Shown here: one piece after another, positions 1 through 8,279 of the stretch | Numbering within the stretch: the first letter of the stretch is position 1 | Layout of the letters: the number at the start of each line of letters is the position of its first letter | From: Bacteroidales bacterium | Lineage (GTDB): Bacteria > Bacteroidota > Bacteroidia > Bacteroidales > P3 | Reading direction: 5' to 3' | Length of the DNA stretch: 50,789 bases | Assembly: GCA_009777915.1 (NCBI GenBank) | Contig: WRKV01000003.1 | Location: 1 to 50,789 of the forward strand | Program-made: the position numbers and the translations under genes | Notes under the pieces: model-generated | What the model was told of the DNA's origin: nothing | Seen by the model: only the letters and a program-made list of their open reading frames with translations | Database searches by the model: none

Positions 1-479
1 GTTCTTAAGAGGCCCCATTCCTCATCTTTCACCACCGGTGGAAGTTGTTGCAAGTCGCCAATCATCAGCAGTTGCACACCTCCGAAAGGTTTCGAACTTC
101 TTCTGAATCGTCGCAAAACCGCATCAACCGCGTCGAGCACATCCGAGCGAACCATGCTAATTTCGTCAATCACCAATAAATCCAAACTTCGGATGATGTT
201 GATTTTTTCTTTGCGAAACATTCTATTAAACCCTTCGGGTGGATGTGTTGGCAAAAACGGGCTCAACGGCAATTGAAAAAACGAATGAATGGTAACTCCT
301 CGTGCGTTGATCGCTGCTACACCCGTAGGCGCAACCACGATCATACGTTTGGGCGAATGGGCTTTGAGATGATGTAAAAACGTAGTCTTTCCCGTTCCGG
401 CACGACCGGTAAGAAATATATTTTTGGACGAAAACGCCACAAAATCATTGGCTAATTGAAGTTCGGTATTGGTTTGCAC
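1..479 (-). CDS. Pif1-like SF1 helicase / AAA ATPase, N-terminal part (cut by window edge)
   Basis: Only the first ~159 residues are present; the gene continues past the left edge. The reading frame opens with GTG at 479, 35 bp downstream of a TACCTTTG promoter box on the same strand, and I see no ATG between them. Visible motifs: Walker A GRAGTGKTT at about residues 26-34, motif Ia-like APTGVAAINARG, Walker B LLVIDEISMVRSD, and the Pif1-type GDLQQLPPV. These are the helicase motifs Ia to III of the SF1B Pif1/RecD group, which unwind DNA 5' to 3' and resolve difficult structures such as G-quadruplexes. Bacteroidota carry a chromosomal Pif1-like ATPase of several hundred residues with extra C-terminal domains, which cannot be seen here. 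Family is confident; the exact subfamily and the GTG start are inference. Confidence 0.8.
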   Translation of the reverse strand, partial: MQTNTELQLANDFVAFSSKNIFLTGRAGTGKTTFLHHLKAHSPKRMIVVAPTGVAAINARGVTIHSFFQLPLSPFLPTHPPEGFNRMFRKEKINIIRSLDLLVIDEISMVRSDVLDAVDAVLRRFRRSSKPFGGVQLLMIGDLQQLPPVVKDEEWGLLR

Positions 480-513
480 GTTATTGTTTTTTGTTGCCGT
501 TAGAAAATTTTCG

Positions 514-521
514 CAAAGGTA
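514..521 (-). promoter_or_regulatory. Promoter -7 box for the helicase gene
   Basis: TACCTTTG on the minus strand, matching the Bacteroidota -7 consensus TAnnTTTG, 35 bp upstream of the proposed GTG start. Confidence 0.6.
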
Positions 522-553
522 CAACAAAAAATCCAAAAAAAAAATTAAAAAAA

Positions 554-602
554 TGTTAAAAAGTGTTAAAATTGACGTTTTTTTCTTAAAAAGTGTTAAA
601 AT
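554..602. repeat. Paired GTTAAAA-AGT-GTTAAAA type motifs between divergent genes
   Basis: Two copies of TTAAAAAGTGTTAAAA, at about 554-571 and 585-602, lie between the divergent helicase and acyl-CoA dehydrogenase promoters. Within each copy the half-site TTAAAA repeats with 10-bp spacing, about one helical turn. A third copy lies upstream of the RAYT gene (14894-14909). This could be a regulator binding site or just AT-rich drift. Confidence 0.35.
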
Positions 603-684
603 TTCAATGGAGTTGCATTTCGATGTTGAATCTACCTTTCGAGAAATTCGTGTATTTTTTTTTGTCAATAATAATTTTTTTTTG

Positions 685-692
685 TATCTTTG
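685..692 (+). promoter_or_regulatory. Promoter -7 box for the acyl-CoA dehydrogenase gene
   Basis: TATCTTTG with a TTTG element about 20 bp upstream (661-664). It sits 24 bp before the ATG at 717, which supports 717 rather than 775 as the true start of the gene. Confidence 0.65.
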
Positions 693-716
693 CAACCTTA
701 AATTAAAACGATAGAC

Positions 717-2430
717 ATGGAAAACAACTTTTTCCGCGACAACGAATTCCCTAAAATTCCACCTCGACCATCCTATGATGAAGAAATGTGTGGATCTAAA
801 AGAAAATAACTATGCCGACAAAGGCAAGTACGACTACGCTCCGGCAGATTTTGAGGATGCTTTGGACAGCTATGACAAAGTGCTCGAAATCGTTGGCGAA
901 ATCTGCGGCGAAATCATTGCGCCGAACGCAGAGGAAGTGGATCACGAAGGTCCGAAGATCGTGAACAACGAAGTGGTGTATGCTCGCGGAACGCAGCAAA
1001 ACCACGATGCTTTGGCGCAAGCCGGGCTTTACGGTATGTCGCTTCCGCGTAAATACGATGGTTTGAACTTTTCGATGGTGCCTTACGTGATGGCTGCCGA
1101 GCTCGTATCCCGCGCGGATGCAGGCTTTGCTAACATCTGGGGACTTCAGGACTGCGCCGAAACCATCCACGAATTTGCATCGGATGAGTTGAAACAAAAG
1201 TTTCTTCCGCAGATCAACGCAGGCGAAACCTGCTCGATGGATTTGACCGAACCCGACGCCGGTTCTGACTTACAGGCTGTTCAACTTAAAGCCACTTTTG
1301 ACGAAAAAAGCAACTGCTGGCGACTCAACGGCGTGAAGCGTTTCATCACGAATGGCGGAGCAAACATCAAATTGGTGTTGGCACGTTCGGAGGAGGGAAC
1401 AACGGACGGACGTGGTCTCTCGTACTTCGTTTTCGACCGCAGAGATGGCGGTTTGACCATTCGCCGTTTGGAAAACAAGATGGGCATCAAAGGCTCGCCA
1501 ACCGCGGAGTTGGTGTTTACCAATGCACCCGCACAATTGGTCGGCGACAGAAAATTAGGTTTGATCAAATACGTGATGTCGTTGATGAACGGTGCGCGTT
1601 TGGGTGTTGGAGCACAGTCGGTGGGATTGGCGGAAGCCGCATACCGCGAGGCTTTGAAGTATGCTCAGGAGCGTGAACAATTCGGAAAAGCCATCATCAA
1701 TTTTCCGGCAGTCTACGAAATGTTGGCATCAATGAAAACCAAAGTAGATGCGGGTCGCACGATTTTATACGAAACATCGCGCTATGTGGATTTGTACAAA
1801 TCCTACGACCTGCTTGTGAAAGAGCATGGTCGCACGCTCACTCCTGAGGAAAAAGCAGATGCAAAATTGTGTCAACGCAATGCGGATATGCTCACGCCGA
1901 TGCTCAAAATGTTTACGAGCGAGTGGAGCAATCAGGTGTGTTACGATTCGCAGCAAGTGCACGCAGGATCGGGCTTTATGAAGGATTACCCGATTGAGCG
2001 AATGTATCGCGATGCACGGATTACCACGATTTACGAGGGTACTTCGCAGTTGCAAACGGTTGCTGCCATTCGTCACGTGGTGAATGGAAACTATCTCAAA
2101 CTTATTCGAGAGAATTACGAAATCGCACCATTGAAAGCGGATCTGGAACATCTCCGCAAGGAACTTATCGCCATGACGGCTCGTTACGAGGCTGCCGTGA
2201 AAAAAGTTCAAGACGCTAATGATGGCGAATACTTAGATTTCCACGCACGTCGCTTGGTTGAGATGGCGGGTTATATCGTGATGGGTTATCTGCTTTTGAG
2301 CGATGCCAATCGTTGCGAATGTTACACTAAATCTGCGACGTTGTTTGTTCGCATGGGTAAGGCGGAAATCGCCAAACACGAAGCGATGATCAACGACTGT
2401 GAGGTCAAGGATTTGGCGGAGTATAAATAA
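717..2430 (+). CDS. Acyl-CoA dehydrogenase with an apparent N-terminal frameshift
   Basis: FAD-dependent acyl-CoA dehydrogenase that introduces the alpha-beta double bond in acyl-CoA during fatty-acid or amino-acid breakdown; cytoplasmic. The uninterrupted frame from ATG 775 gives 551 residues. It shows the family motifs DLTEPDAGSD (substrate/flavin loop), RFITNGGAN, YAQEREQFGKAI and, near residue 420, the catalytic-base segment IYEGTSQLQ, followed by the C-terminal extension of the ~570-residue form. The promoter and ATG at 717 lie upstream: frame 717 reads MENNFFRDNE and then runs off into a stop at 807, while frame 775 extended upstream reads LKFHLDHPMMKKCV, which is what should follow. 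A single extra base near 747-750 would explain this. The real protein is therefore probably about 570 residues, unless the gene is broken or the base is a sequencing error. Followed by a strong terminator. Confidence 0.85.
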
Positions 2431-2432
2431 AA

Positions 2433-2465
2433 AAAAGAGATGCGATTTGCATCTCTTTTTTTTTT
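2433..2465 (+). terminator. Rho-independent terminator after the acyl-CoA dehydrogenase gene
   Basis: Perfect stem AAGAGATGC/GCATCTCTT with a 4-base loop (GATT), followed by a T run, starting 3 bp after the stop codon. Confidence 0.85.
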
Positions 2466-2495
2466 ATCCCAAAACCACGATACGAAAAAATTTCG

Positions 2496-2503
2496 TATCT
2501 TTG
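2496..2503 (+). promoter_or_regulatory. Promoter -7 box for the ABC transporter operon
   Basis: TATCTTTG, 17 bp before the ATG at 2521. It shows that the longer open frame beginning at 2440 is not the real start. Confidence 0.65.
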
Positions 2504-2520
2504 CAAAAAAAATATGCCCC

Positions 2521-3195
2521 ATGCTAAGACTCTCCGGAATAACCAAAAAATTTCCTGATGGAAAAGACTCGTTCAATCACGTGTTGCGTGGTGTGAATAT
2601 GAATGTTGAAAAAGGCGATTTCATTGCCATCAAAGGTGTGTCCGGTTCGGGGAAAACAACTCTGCTGTCGATTTTAGGTACATTACTTCAATCCGACAGT
2701 GGAAGTTATATGCTCAACAACCAAGAAATCAACACGCCGGGCGTGGATTATTCTAAAGTTCGCAACGAAAAACTCGGATTTGTTTTTCAAGATCATCGGC
2801 TGATGCCACAACTCACAGTGTTGGAAAATATCTTGTTGCCAACGTTGGCGTTTCAAAACAAAACTGAACTTGCACAAATTGATTATGCCAAGCAACTCAT
2901 GGAATTGACGGGTATTACCTCTGTTGCCAATCAATATCCCGACACGCTTTCGGGCGGAGAAACCGGTCGCACAGCCTTGTGCCGTGCACTAATCATGAAA
3001 CCTCTGCTCGTTTTGGCAGACGAACCCACCGGACAATTAGATGCTGAAAACGCTCGGAATATCGCCTTGCTTTTGAAAAAAATAAATCATGAACTCGGTA
3101 CAACCATTGTGATGGTAACACATTCCGCCGAAACCGCCAACGTCGCAAACCAAGTGATAACGCTTAAAGACGGAGTTTTACAACCGTCATGTTGA
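2521..3195 (+). CDS. ABC transporter ATP-binding protein, LolD/MacB type
   Basis: 224-residue ATPase subunit that should power the FtsX-family permease encoded next. Visible: Walker A GVSGSGKTT near residue 40, Q-loop VFQDHRL, signature LSGGETGR, Walker B VLADEPTGQLD and the switch histidine in VMVTHS. Size and signature fit the MacB/LolD (o228) class, which drives mechanotransmission or extraction of outer-membrane lipoproteins rather than ordinary transport. The start is ATG 2521 because the -7 box lies at 2496-2503; the open frame upstream (to 2440) overlaps the previous terminator. The last codons (Ser-Cys-stop) lie inside a dispersed repeat, so the native C-terminus may have been changed. 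The substrate cannot be told from sequence. Confidence 0.9.
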   Translation: MLRLSGITKKFPDGKDSFNHVLRGVNMNVEKGDFIAIKGVSGSGKTTLLSILGTLLQSDSGSYMLNNQEINTPGVDYSKVRNEKLGFVFQDHRLMPQLTVLENILLPTLAFQNKTELAQIDYAKQLMELTGITSVANQYPDTLSGGETGRTALCRALIMKPLLVLADEPTGQLDAENARNIALLLKKINHELGTTIVMVTHSAETANVANQVITLKDGVLQPSC

Positions 3196-3226
3196 CCGAG
3201 TGCACGTAGTGGAAACATCTCCTCGC
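3186..3226. repeat. Dispersed intergenic repeat (GTCATGTTGACCG...ACATCTCC), copy 1
   Basis: Begins inside the last codons of the ATPase gene and fills most of the 46-bp gap to the permease. Its left part GTCATGTTGACCGAG and right part GTGGAAACATCTCC match, in opposite orientation, the element at 50524-50572. The second copy has a longer inner palindrome. Confidence 0.6.
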
Positions 3227-3241
3227 TAAATTGAGATTACA

Positions 3242-6160
3242 ATGAACATTCGTCATCTGATAACAAAAAACATTTTTCGATACAAGGCATTTTATCGATT
3301 GATTGCAATCGCTGTAATCGTTGCCGTTGCTGTGATTGTGGGCAGTTTGGTTGTGGGCGATTCCGTGCGAAGTACGTTAGTCAAACGTGTCGACGAACGT
3401 TTGGGAAACACCGAAACGATTGTTTTTTCACGCTATTCGTATTTGAATGAGGATATTCTTGAAAATTTACAAACAACCCCATCGACAAATTCGAGAGGCG
3501 TTTTGTTGTTAAACGGTTTTGTTTCCGTTGCCGGAAAACTTACGCCCGTCATGGTTTGGGGTGTCGACGATTTGAATATCGAAAAAGGACAAGCGAAAAT
3601 AAATTCGGCATTGTACAACGAAATTGTAAGGGTGGGATATGCCTCGCCTTTGCAGCAACATATCGTTTTGCGTCTGCCTTCTGCGGGAATGGTGCCGTTG
3701 GGTTCGATGTTTGTAACTGATGCGTATACGACCGGTTTGCGATTGGAATTGACCGATGTTATTTCCGTTGAACAAGGTGGAAATCTCAACTTGAAAAACG
3801 AACAAACCATCGCCTTCAATATCTTTGTCAATCGTGAGGAATTGGCAGAAACTATGGACGTTTCAGGAAAAATCAACGTGATTTTATCCGATCAAATTAT
3901 TTCAAAAGAGGAGTTTGTTTCTGCGTGGAATTATCGCCTTTCGGGATTAAATGTCGGAGCAACAACCATAACGTCTGACCGAATTTTTATTCAAGATCAA
4001 GTTGTCGAAATTCTTTCTCCGTCAAATAGATTTTTTTCTTATTTGGCGAATGAAATTGGGCGTATGCAATACGTTTCTCCTATTCCATATTCATTCATTA
4101 CTGCGGTTGATTTTTTCGATGGATACCGCTTAAAACCTGATGAAATTATCCTTTCGGATTATGCTGCTAAACGAATGAATGCTCGGATCGGCGACACGAT
4201 TTCCGTCAGTTATTTTATTTCGAAACAATTCAAAACCTTGACTGAGGATTCTGTTTTTTTACGGGTTGCAAGAATTGTACCTATCGCGGAATTGCAGGCA
4301 GATTCAAGCTTGAGAGCGGATTTTCCCGGATTGTCTAATGTAGAACGTTGTACGGATTGGAACAGCGATTTACCAATCAATATGAATTTGATAACCGATG
4401 AGGACGAGGATTTTTGGCGGAAATACAAGAACACACCCAAAGCAATTGTTCCTTATTCTACACTCGCACCACGTTGGGAAAATGCATTTGGGAATGCAAC
4501 CGCATTGCAGATTACAGATACCGATGGGTTGAACGAATTAACGCCAGAAATGTTCGATATTCAATTAATCTATCCTCGCGAAACCGCCATTACCGCTGCA
4601 AAATCAGGCGTTGACTTTTCAAGTTTATTTTTATCGCTCGGATTTTTCATCATCATTTCTGCCATGATGTTGATGATGGTACCCTTGTCGGAAATGCTGT
4701 TTCGTCGCAGAGATGAACTGAAATTATTAAAAGCAGTCGGATTTTCCGACAAACGAATTTTGCGATTGCTTTGGCAAGAAACCAATCCTGTTGTTTGGAT
4801 TTCCGCAATTGGCGGTGTAATCGGAGGATTGCTTTACACATCTTTGGTTTTATTTTTGCTTGGAACCGTTTGGAAAGGTGCCACGCACACTGAGGGTTTT
4901 CAACTGTTTCCGAATTTTATGACCATTGCAATTGGGTTGATTTCGGGAGTGATTTTATCGCTATTGTTGTTGTATTTCTGCATTCGAAAGCAAATCACGG
5001 TTCACCCTTCACGATTCACAGTTCATAGTTCACGGTTCACCGTTTTCACCATCCCCAAATTAATTCGTGCTACATTACGCTACAACCGGCGACAGTCGCT
5101 ACTTTCATTCATCACCTTAGCCTGCGGCGTGTTGGTGGTATTCTCTGTTGGTCTCAATCGACGAGGGTTTGCCGATAGCTCGCAAATCCGCACGGCAACA
5201 GGTGGTTTCGCAATTTGGGTTGAAACGTCTGTGCCGATTTATCACAACATTAACACTCCCGAAGGACGTGTAAAGTTAGGTTTGGCAGACCTTTCCGAAA
5301 ATGCAAAAGTCGTGCAACTATTGAAATACAGTGCTGATGATGCAAGTTGTTTGAACTTGAATAGAGTTGTTACACCGAATGTTTTGGGAATTAATTTTGA
5401 CGACTTGACGGATAGTGATTTTAGAATTTCGAAAACGATTGGCATGGACTACAAATCCGCACAGGGAGCAGTATTTCCGGCGTTAGTAGACGAAACCGTT
5501 TTGCAATGGAGTCTCGGAAAAAAGTTAGGCGACACGCTGATGTATTTAGGCGAAAAAGGCGACACAATTTTGATACAATTAGCCGGAACACTTGAAAACT
5601 CAATCTTTCAAGGCAGTATTTTAATTGATAAAAATTTATTTTCGGAAATTTGGAGCGAAATTTCGGGTAGTGAAATTATGCTGATAAACGTTCCCGAAAA
5701 TGAAATCGAAACAACAAAAGCGTTGATTTCACAAGCCTTGAACAACTACGGCGTTCGCATAACAACGACCAACGAACGCATGAAATTGTTTTACAGTGTA
5801 ACCGACACATACCTCACGATATTCCTCACATTGGGCGGTTTGGGATTATTGCTTGGAATCTTTAGTTTTATTATCGTTGTTCGTAAAAATTTAGTTGCAC
5901 GAACGAGAGAAATAAGGCTCTATCGTTCGCTTGGTTTCAACGAAAAACGGCTATTCAATTTGCTTTGCAAAGAAAATACCATTATTCCGATTTCAGCCAT
6001 TTTTACAGGGGTTTCAGGCTCTTTAATCGGCGTGATTATGGGTTTCGGAAATGTGAGTTTGGGAACGTGGATTCTTGCAATTTTCTTTTTGACAATGTTT
6101 ATGTTTTCAGTGATAGTTTTTGTAAAAATATCGGTGAAAAATTATTTATCTCGCCCTTAA
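3242..6160 (+). CDS. Large FtsX-family ABC permease
   Basis: 972-residue inner-membrane permease, co-transcribed with the ATPase 46 bp upstream. It has the duplicated MacB/LolC-like layout: an N-terminal membrane helix (about residues 19-40), a long periplasmic domain, a group of helices around residues 460-580, a second domain with another N-terminal helix near 625 (LLSFITLACGVLVVFSVGL), another periplasmic stretch, and three C-terminal helices from about 860. The cytoplasmic segments RRRDELKLLKAVGFSDKRI and ARTREIRLYRSLGFNEKRL are typical FtsX coupling loops that contact the ATPase. Between the two halves (about residues 585-600) a short tandem repeat encodes HPSRFTVHSSRFTVF, which looks like an in-frame insertion. 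Role in lipoprotein or small-molecule export is inferred from family only. Confidence 0.85.
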   Translation: MNIRHLITKNIFRYKAFYRLIAIAVIVAVAVIVGSLVVGDSVRSTLVKRVDERLGNTETIVFSRYSYLNEDILENLQTTPSTNSRGVLLLNGFVSVAGKLTPVMVWGVDDLNIEKGQAKINSALYNEIVRVGYASPLQQHIVLRLPSAGMVPLGSMFVTDAYTTGLRLELTDVISVEQGGNLNLKNEQTIAFNIFVNREELAETMDVSGKINVILSDQIISKEEFVSAWNYRLSGLNVGATTITSDRIFIQDQVVEILSPSNRFFSYLANEIGRMQYVSPIPYSFITAVDFFDGYRLKPDEIILSDYAAKRMNARIGDTISVSYFISKQFKTLTEDSVFLRVARIVPIAELQADSSLRADFPGLSNVERCTDWNSDLPINMNLITDEDEDFWRKYKNTPKAIVPYSTLAPRWENAFGNATALQITDTDGLNELTPEMFDIQLIYPRETAITAAKSGVDFSSLFLSLGFFIIISAMMLMMVPLSEMLFRRRDELKLLKAVGFSDKRILRLLWQETNPVVWISAIGGVIGGLLYTSLVLFLLGTVWKGATHTEGFQLFPNFMTIAIGLISGVILSLLLLYFCIRKQITVHPSRFTVHSSRFTVFTIPKLIRATLRYNRRQSLLSFITLACGVLVVFSVGLNRRGFADSSQIRTATGGFAIWVETSVPIYHNINTPEGRVKLGLADLSENAKVVQLLKYSADDASCLNLNRVVTPNVLGINFDDLTDSDFRISKTIGMDYKSAQGAVFPALVDETVLQWSLGKKLGDTLMYLGEKGDTILIQLAGTLENSIFQGSILIDKNLFSEIWSEISGSEIMLINVPENEIETTKALISQALNNYGVRITTTNERMKLFYSVTDTYLTIFLTLGGLGLLLGIFSFIIVVRKNLVARTREIRLYRSLGFNEKRLFNLLCKENTIIPISAIFTGVSGSLIGVIMGFGNVSLGTWILAIFFLTMFMFSVIVFVKISVKNYLSRP
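4998..5043 (+). repeat. Short tandem repeat inside the permease gene
   Basis: Degenerate 7-8 bp units (GTTCAC, ATTCAC, GTTCAT) repeat across this stretch in the reading frame, in the cytoplasmic linker between the two permease halves. The composition resembles the intergenic AT-rich tandem repeats at 13990-14035. Confidence 0.7.
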
Positions 6161-8278
6161 CGACATTTCATCAATCAAATGTTTGGCTCCGGCAAATTTG
6201 TCAATGATGAACAAAATATAACGAATATCAACATTGATGCAACGTTGAGTGTCATTTTCAAAGAAAATATCGCCACTCATCGCTTCCCAATTTCCGTCGA
6301 ACGCACAACCTATAAGCTCGCCATTGGCGTTCAATACAGGGCTTCCCGAATTTCCTCCGGTAATGTCTCCGTTAAAAATAAAATTCACAATAACATTGCC
6401 GTTTTCTCCATAAATTCCAAAATCTTTTCGCTCGTAAAGTTCTTTTAATTTTGCAGGAACCTCAAATTCATGTGATGTCGAATCCTCTTTCTCCATCACA
6501 CCTGTGAGCTTGGTTTTATAGTCAAAATGAATCGCATCTACAGGGTAGTAACTCAACACTTGTCCGTAGGTCAGACGCATCGTTGAATTGGCATTCGGAG
6601 CAATCAATTTGTCAGGATTCATTTTTCGCAATCCCTCGACAAGCAAGCGATTTGCACGTCGCAATTTTTCATTGCATGGTGTAACTTTTGCAGAAATCGC
6701 CCTTGCATTCGAATGAAAAAATTCTGCCATTTCGAATGCTTGATCGGTTTCAAAAACTTTTTTATCGGGATTATTCAAAAATGCCAAAACACGTTCTTCA
6801 TTTGCAAACACGCTGTTTTGAAGTTCTTCCGCCATTTTTGCGAAGTCGTTTTTGTTTTTTTCAACCCATGCAACAAATTCTTTCGGCTGTTGATCTTTCG
6901 GAACATTTTCGAAATATAGTTTCAACATTGCCTCTGTATTTTTTTGCTCCAAAGGTGCGTACGAACTGCTAAGAACTCGACTAACAGCGGGTTTTAAGCG
7001 ATCTGCAATAGTTTGAATTTCTTCGGTATTGGGTTCTGATTTTTCCAATTCGGTTTTGAGATTGGTTGGTAACAACAAATTTGCAACCCTAAAAACTTCG
7101 ATATTCAAAATAGCTTCGGTATAAAAACGATTCGCAATTTCGTAATGGTCAAGCGTTTGATAAGCACTTTCAATATCGGAAAGCACATTCGCATATTCCG
7201 GATTTTGCTCTGCAAATTCGCGAAATTCATTCTCGATTTGTATTTTTTTATCGGCTACTCGATTTCTTTTCAATTGTTCGGTTTGTCCGATGCTGTATTT
7301 CCAAAAATTCGCAATACCTGCGTGTTTGTTGGCATACAGCAATCTGATATCCGGACTTAGTGCAGAAAATTCATCAATAATTTCCAATCGTTTTGTTCGA
7401 ATGTTCACAATAGCCGGATTTTTCAATTCGATAGAATTGTTGATACTCCATGATGTTGCAAAACGATCCGTTCGTCCAGGATAACCCAAAATCATAGCAA
7501 AATCGCCTTCTTTCACACCATCAAGCGAAATCGGAAAATAATGTTTCGGCTTGTAAGGCACGTTATTTTCGGAGTAAGGGGCAGGCTTTCCATCGGGACT
7601 CATGTAGATTCTGAACAGTGCGAAATCACCCGTATGGCGGGGCCAAACCCAATTGTCGGTATCTGCTCCGAATTTTCCGATCGATTCCGGTGGTGTGCCA
7701 ACCAAACGCACATCTTGGAATGTTTCGTAAACACTCAAATAAAATTCATTACCTTCGTAAAACGCCGAAACCCTTGCGGTGTAATACGTTCCGTCGATAG
7801 CTCTGTTTTCGATTTCTCTTGAAATTTCGTTAATTTTGGTTTCACGTTCGCGTTCGGTCATCTCATCATTTAACACCGAATTCACTTCGTTAGTAACGTC
7901 TTCCATACGAACTAAGAAACGTGCAACCAAGCCCGGATTGGGCTTTTCCTCACTTTTTGACATCGCCCAAAAACCATCTCGCAAAACATTATTTTCAGGG
8001 GTCGAATGTGCATGAATTTGTCCGTATCCGCAGTGATGATTGGTCAACAACAAACCCTCACCGGAAATCAATTCAGCCGTACAACCTCCACCAAAATGAA
8101 CAATCGCATCTTTCAAACTTGAATTGTTGATACTGAAAATTTGTTCGGGTGTGAGTTTTAATCCCAACTTTTCCATTTCTGAAAAATTCCGGTCTAATAG
8201 CATCGGAATCCACATGCCTTCATCTGCCCGCATTTGCGACGAGAACAAAATGAAGAATACCATAATTATTTTTTTCAT
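6146..8278 (-). CDS. S46 family dipeptidyl-peptidase, DPP7-like
   Basis: 710-residue secreted serine exopeptidase that removes dipeptides from the N-terminus of oligopeptides in the periplasm, supplying amino acids to asaccharolytic or proteolytic Bacteroidota. The start is ATG 8278: it lies 1 bp after the stop of the upstream gene and gives a clean signal peptide (MKKIIMVFFILFSSQMRA). Catalytic triad by motif: His in LLTNHHCGYG (residues 81-82), Asp in the DNWVWPRHTGDF block, and Ser644 in TGGNSGSPV. At the position 18 residues after the serine, where DPP11 enzymes have the arginine that selects Asp/Glu, this protein has Gly662 (AFDGNWEAM). That points to DPP7-like preference for hydrophobic P1 residues. 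The length matches the family (~710). Its 3' end overlaps the convergent permease gene by 15 bp. Confidence 0.92.
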   Translation of the reverse strand: MKKIIMVFFILFSSQMRADEGMWIPMLLDRNFSEMEKLGLKLTPEQIFSINNSSLKDAIVHFGGGCTAELISGEGLLLTNHHCGYGQIHAHSTPENNVLRDGFWAMSKSEEKPNPGLVARFLVRMEDVTNEVNSVLNDEMTERERETKINEISREIENRAIDGTYYTARVSAFYEGNEFYLSVYETFQDVRLVGTPPESIGKFGADTDNWVWPRHTGDFALFRIYMSPDGKPAPYSENNVPYKPKHYFPISLDGVKEGDFAMILGYPGRTDRFATSWSINNSIELKNPAIVNIRTKRLEIIDEFSALSPDIRLLYANKHAGIANFWKYSIGQTEQLKRNRVADKKIQIENEFREFAEQNPEYANVLSDIESAYQTLDHYEIANRFYTEAILNIEVFRVANLLLPTNLKTELEKSEPNTEEIQTIADRLKPAVSRVLSSSYAPLEQKNTEAMLKLYFENVPKDQQPKEFVAWVEKNKNDFAKMAEELQNSVFANEERVLAFLNNPDKKVFETDQAFEMAEFFHSNARAISAKVTPCNEKLRRANRLLVEGLRKMNPDKLIAPNANSTMRLTYGQVLSYYPVDAIHFDYKTKLTGVMEKEDSTSHEFEVPAKLKELYERKDFGIYGENGNVIVNFIFNGDITGGNSGSPVLNANGELIGCAFDGNWEAMSGDIFFENDTQRCINVDIRYILFIIDKFAGAKHLIDEMSLRAR

Positions 8279-8279
8279 T

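Noticed and set aside
2440..2520. Earlier ATG for the ABC ATPase
   Set aside because: It lies inside the upstream terminator and before the promoter box at 2496-2503.
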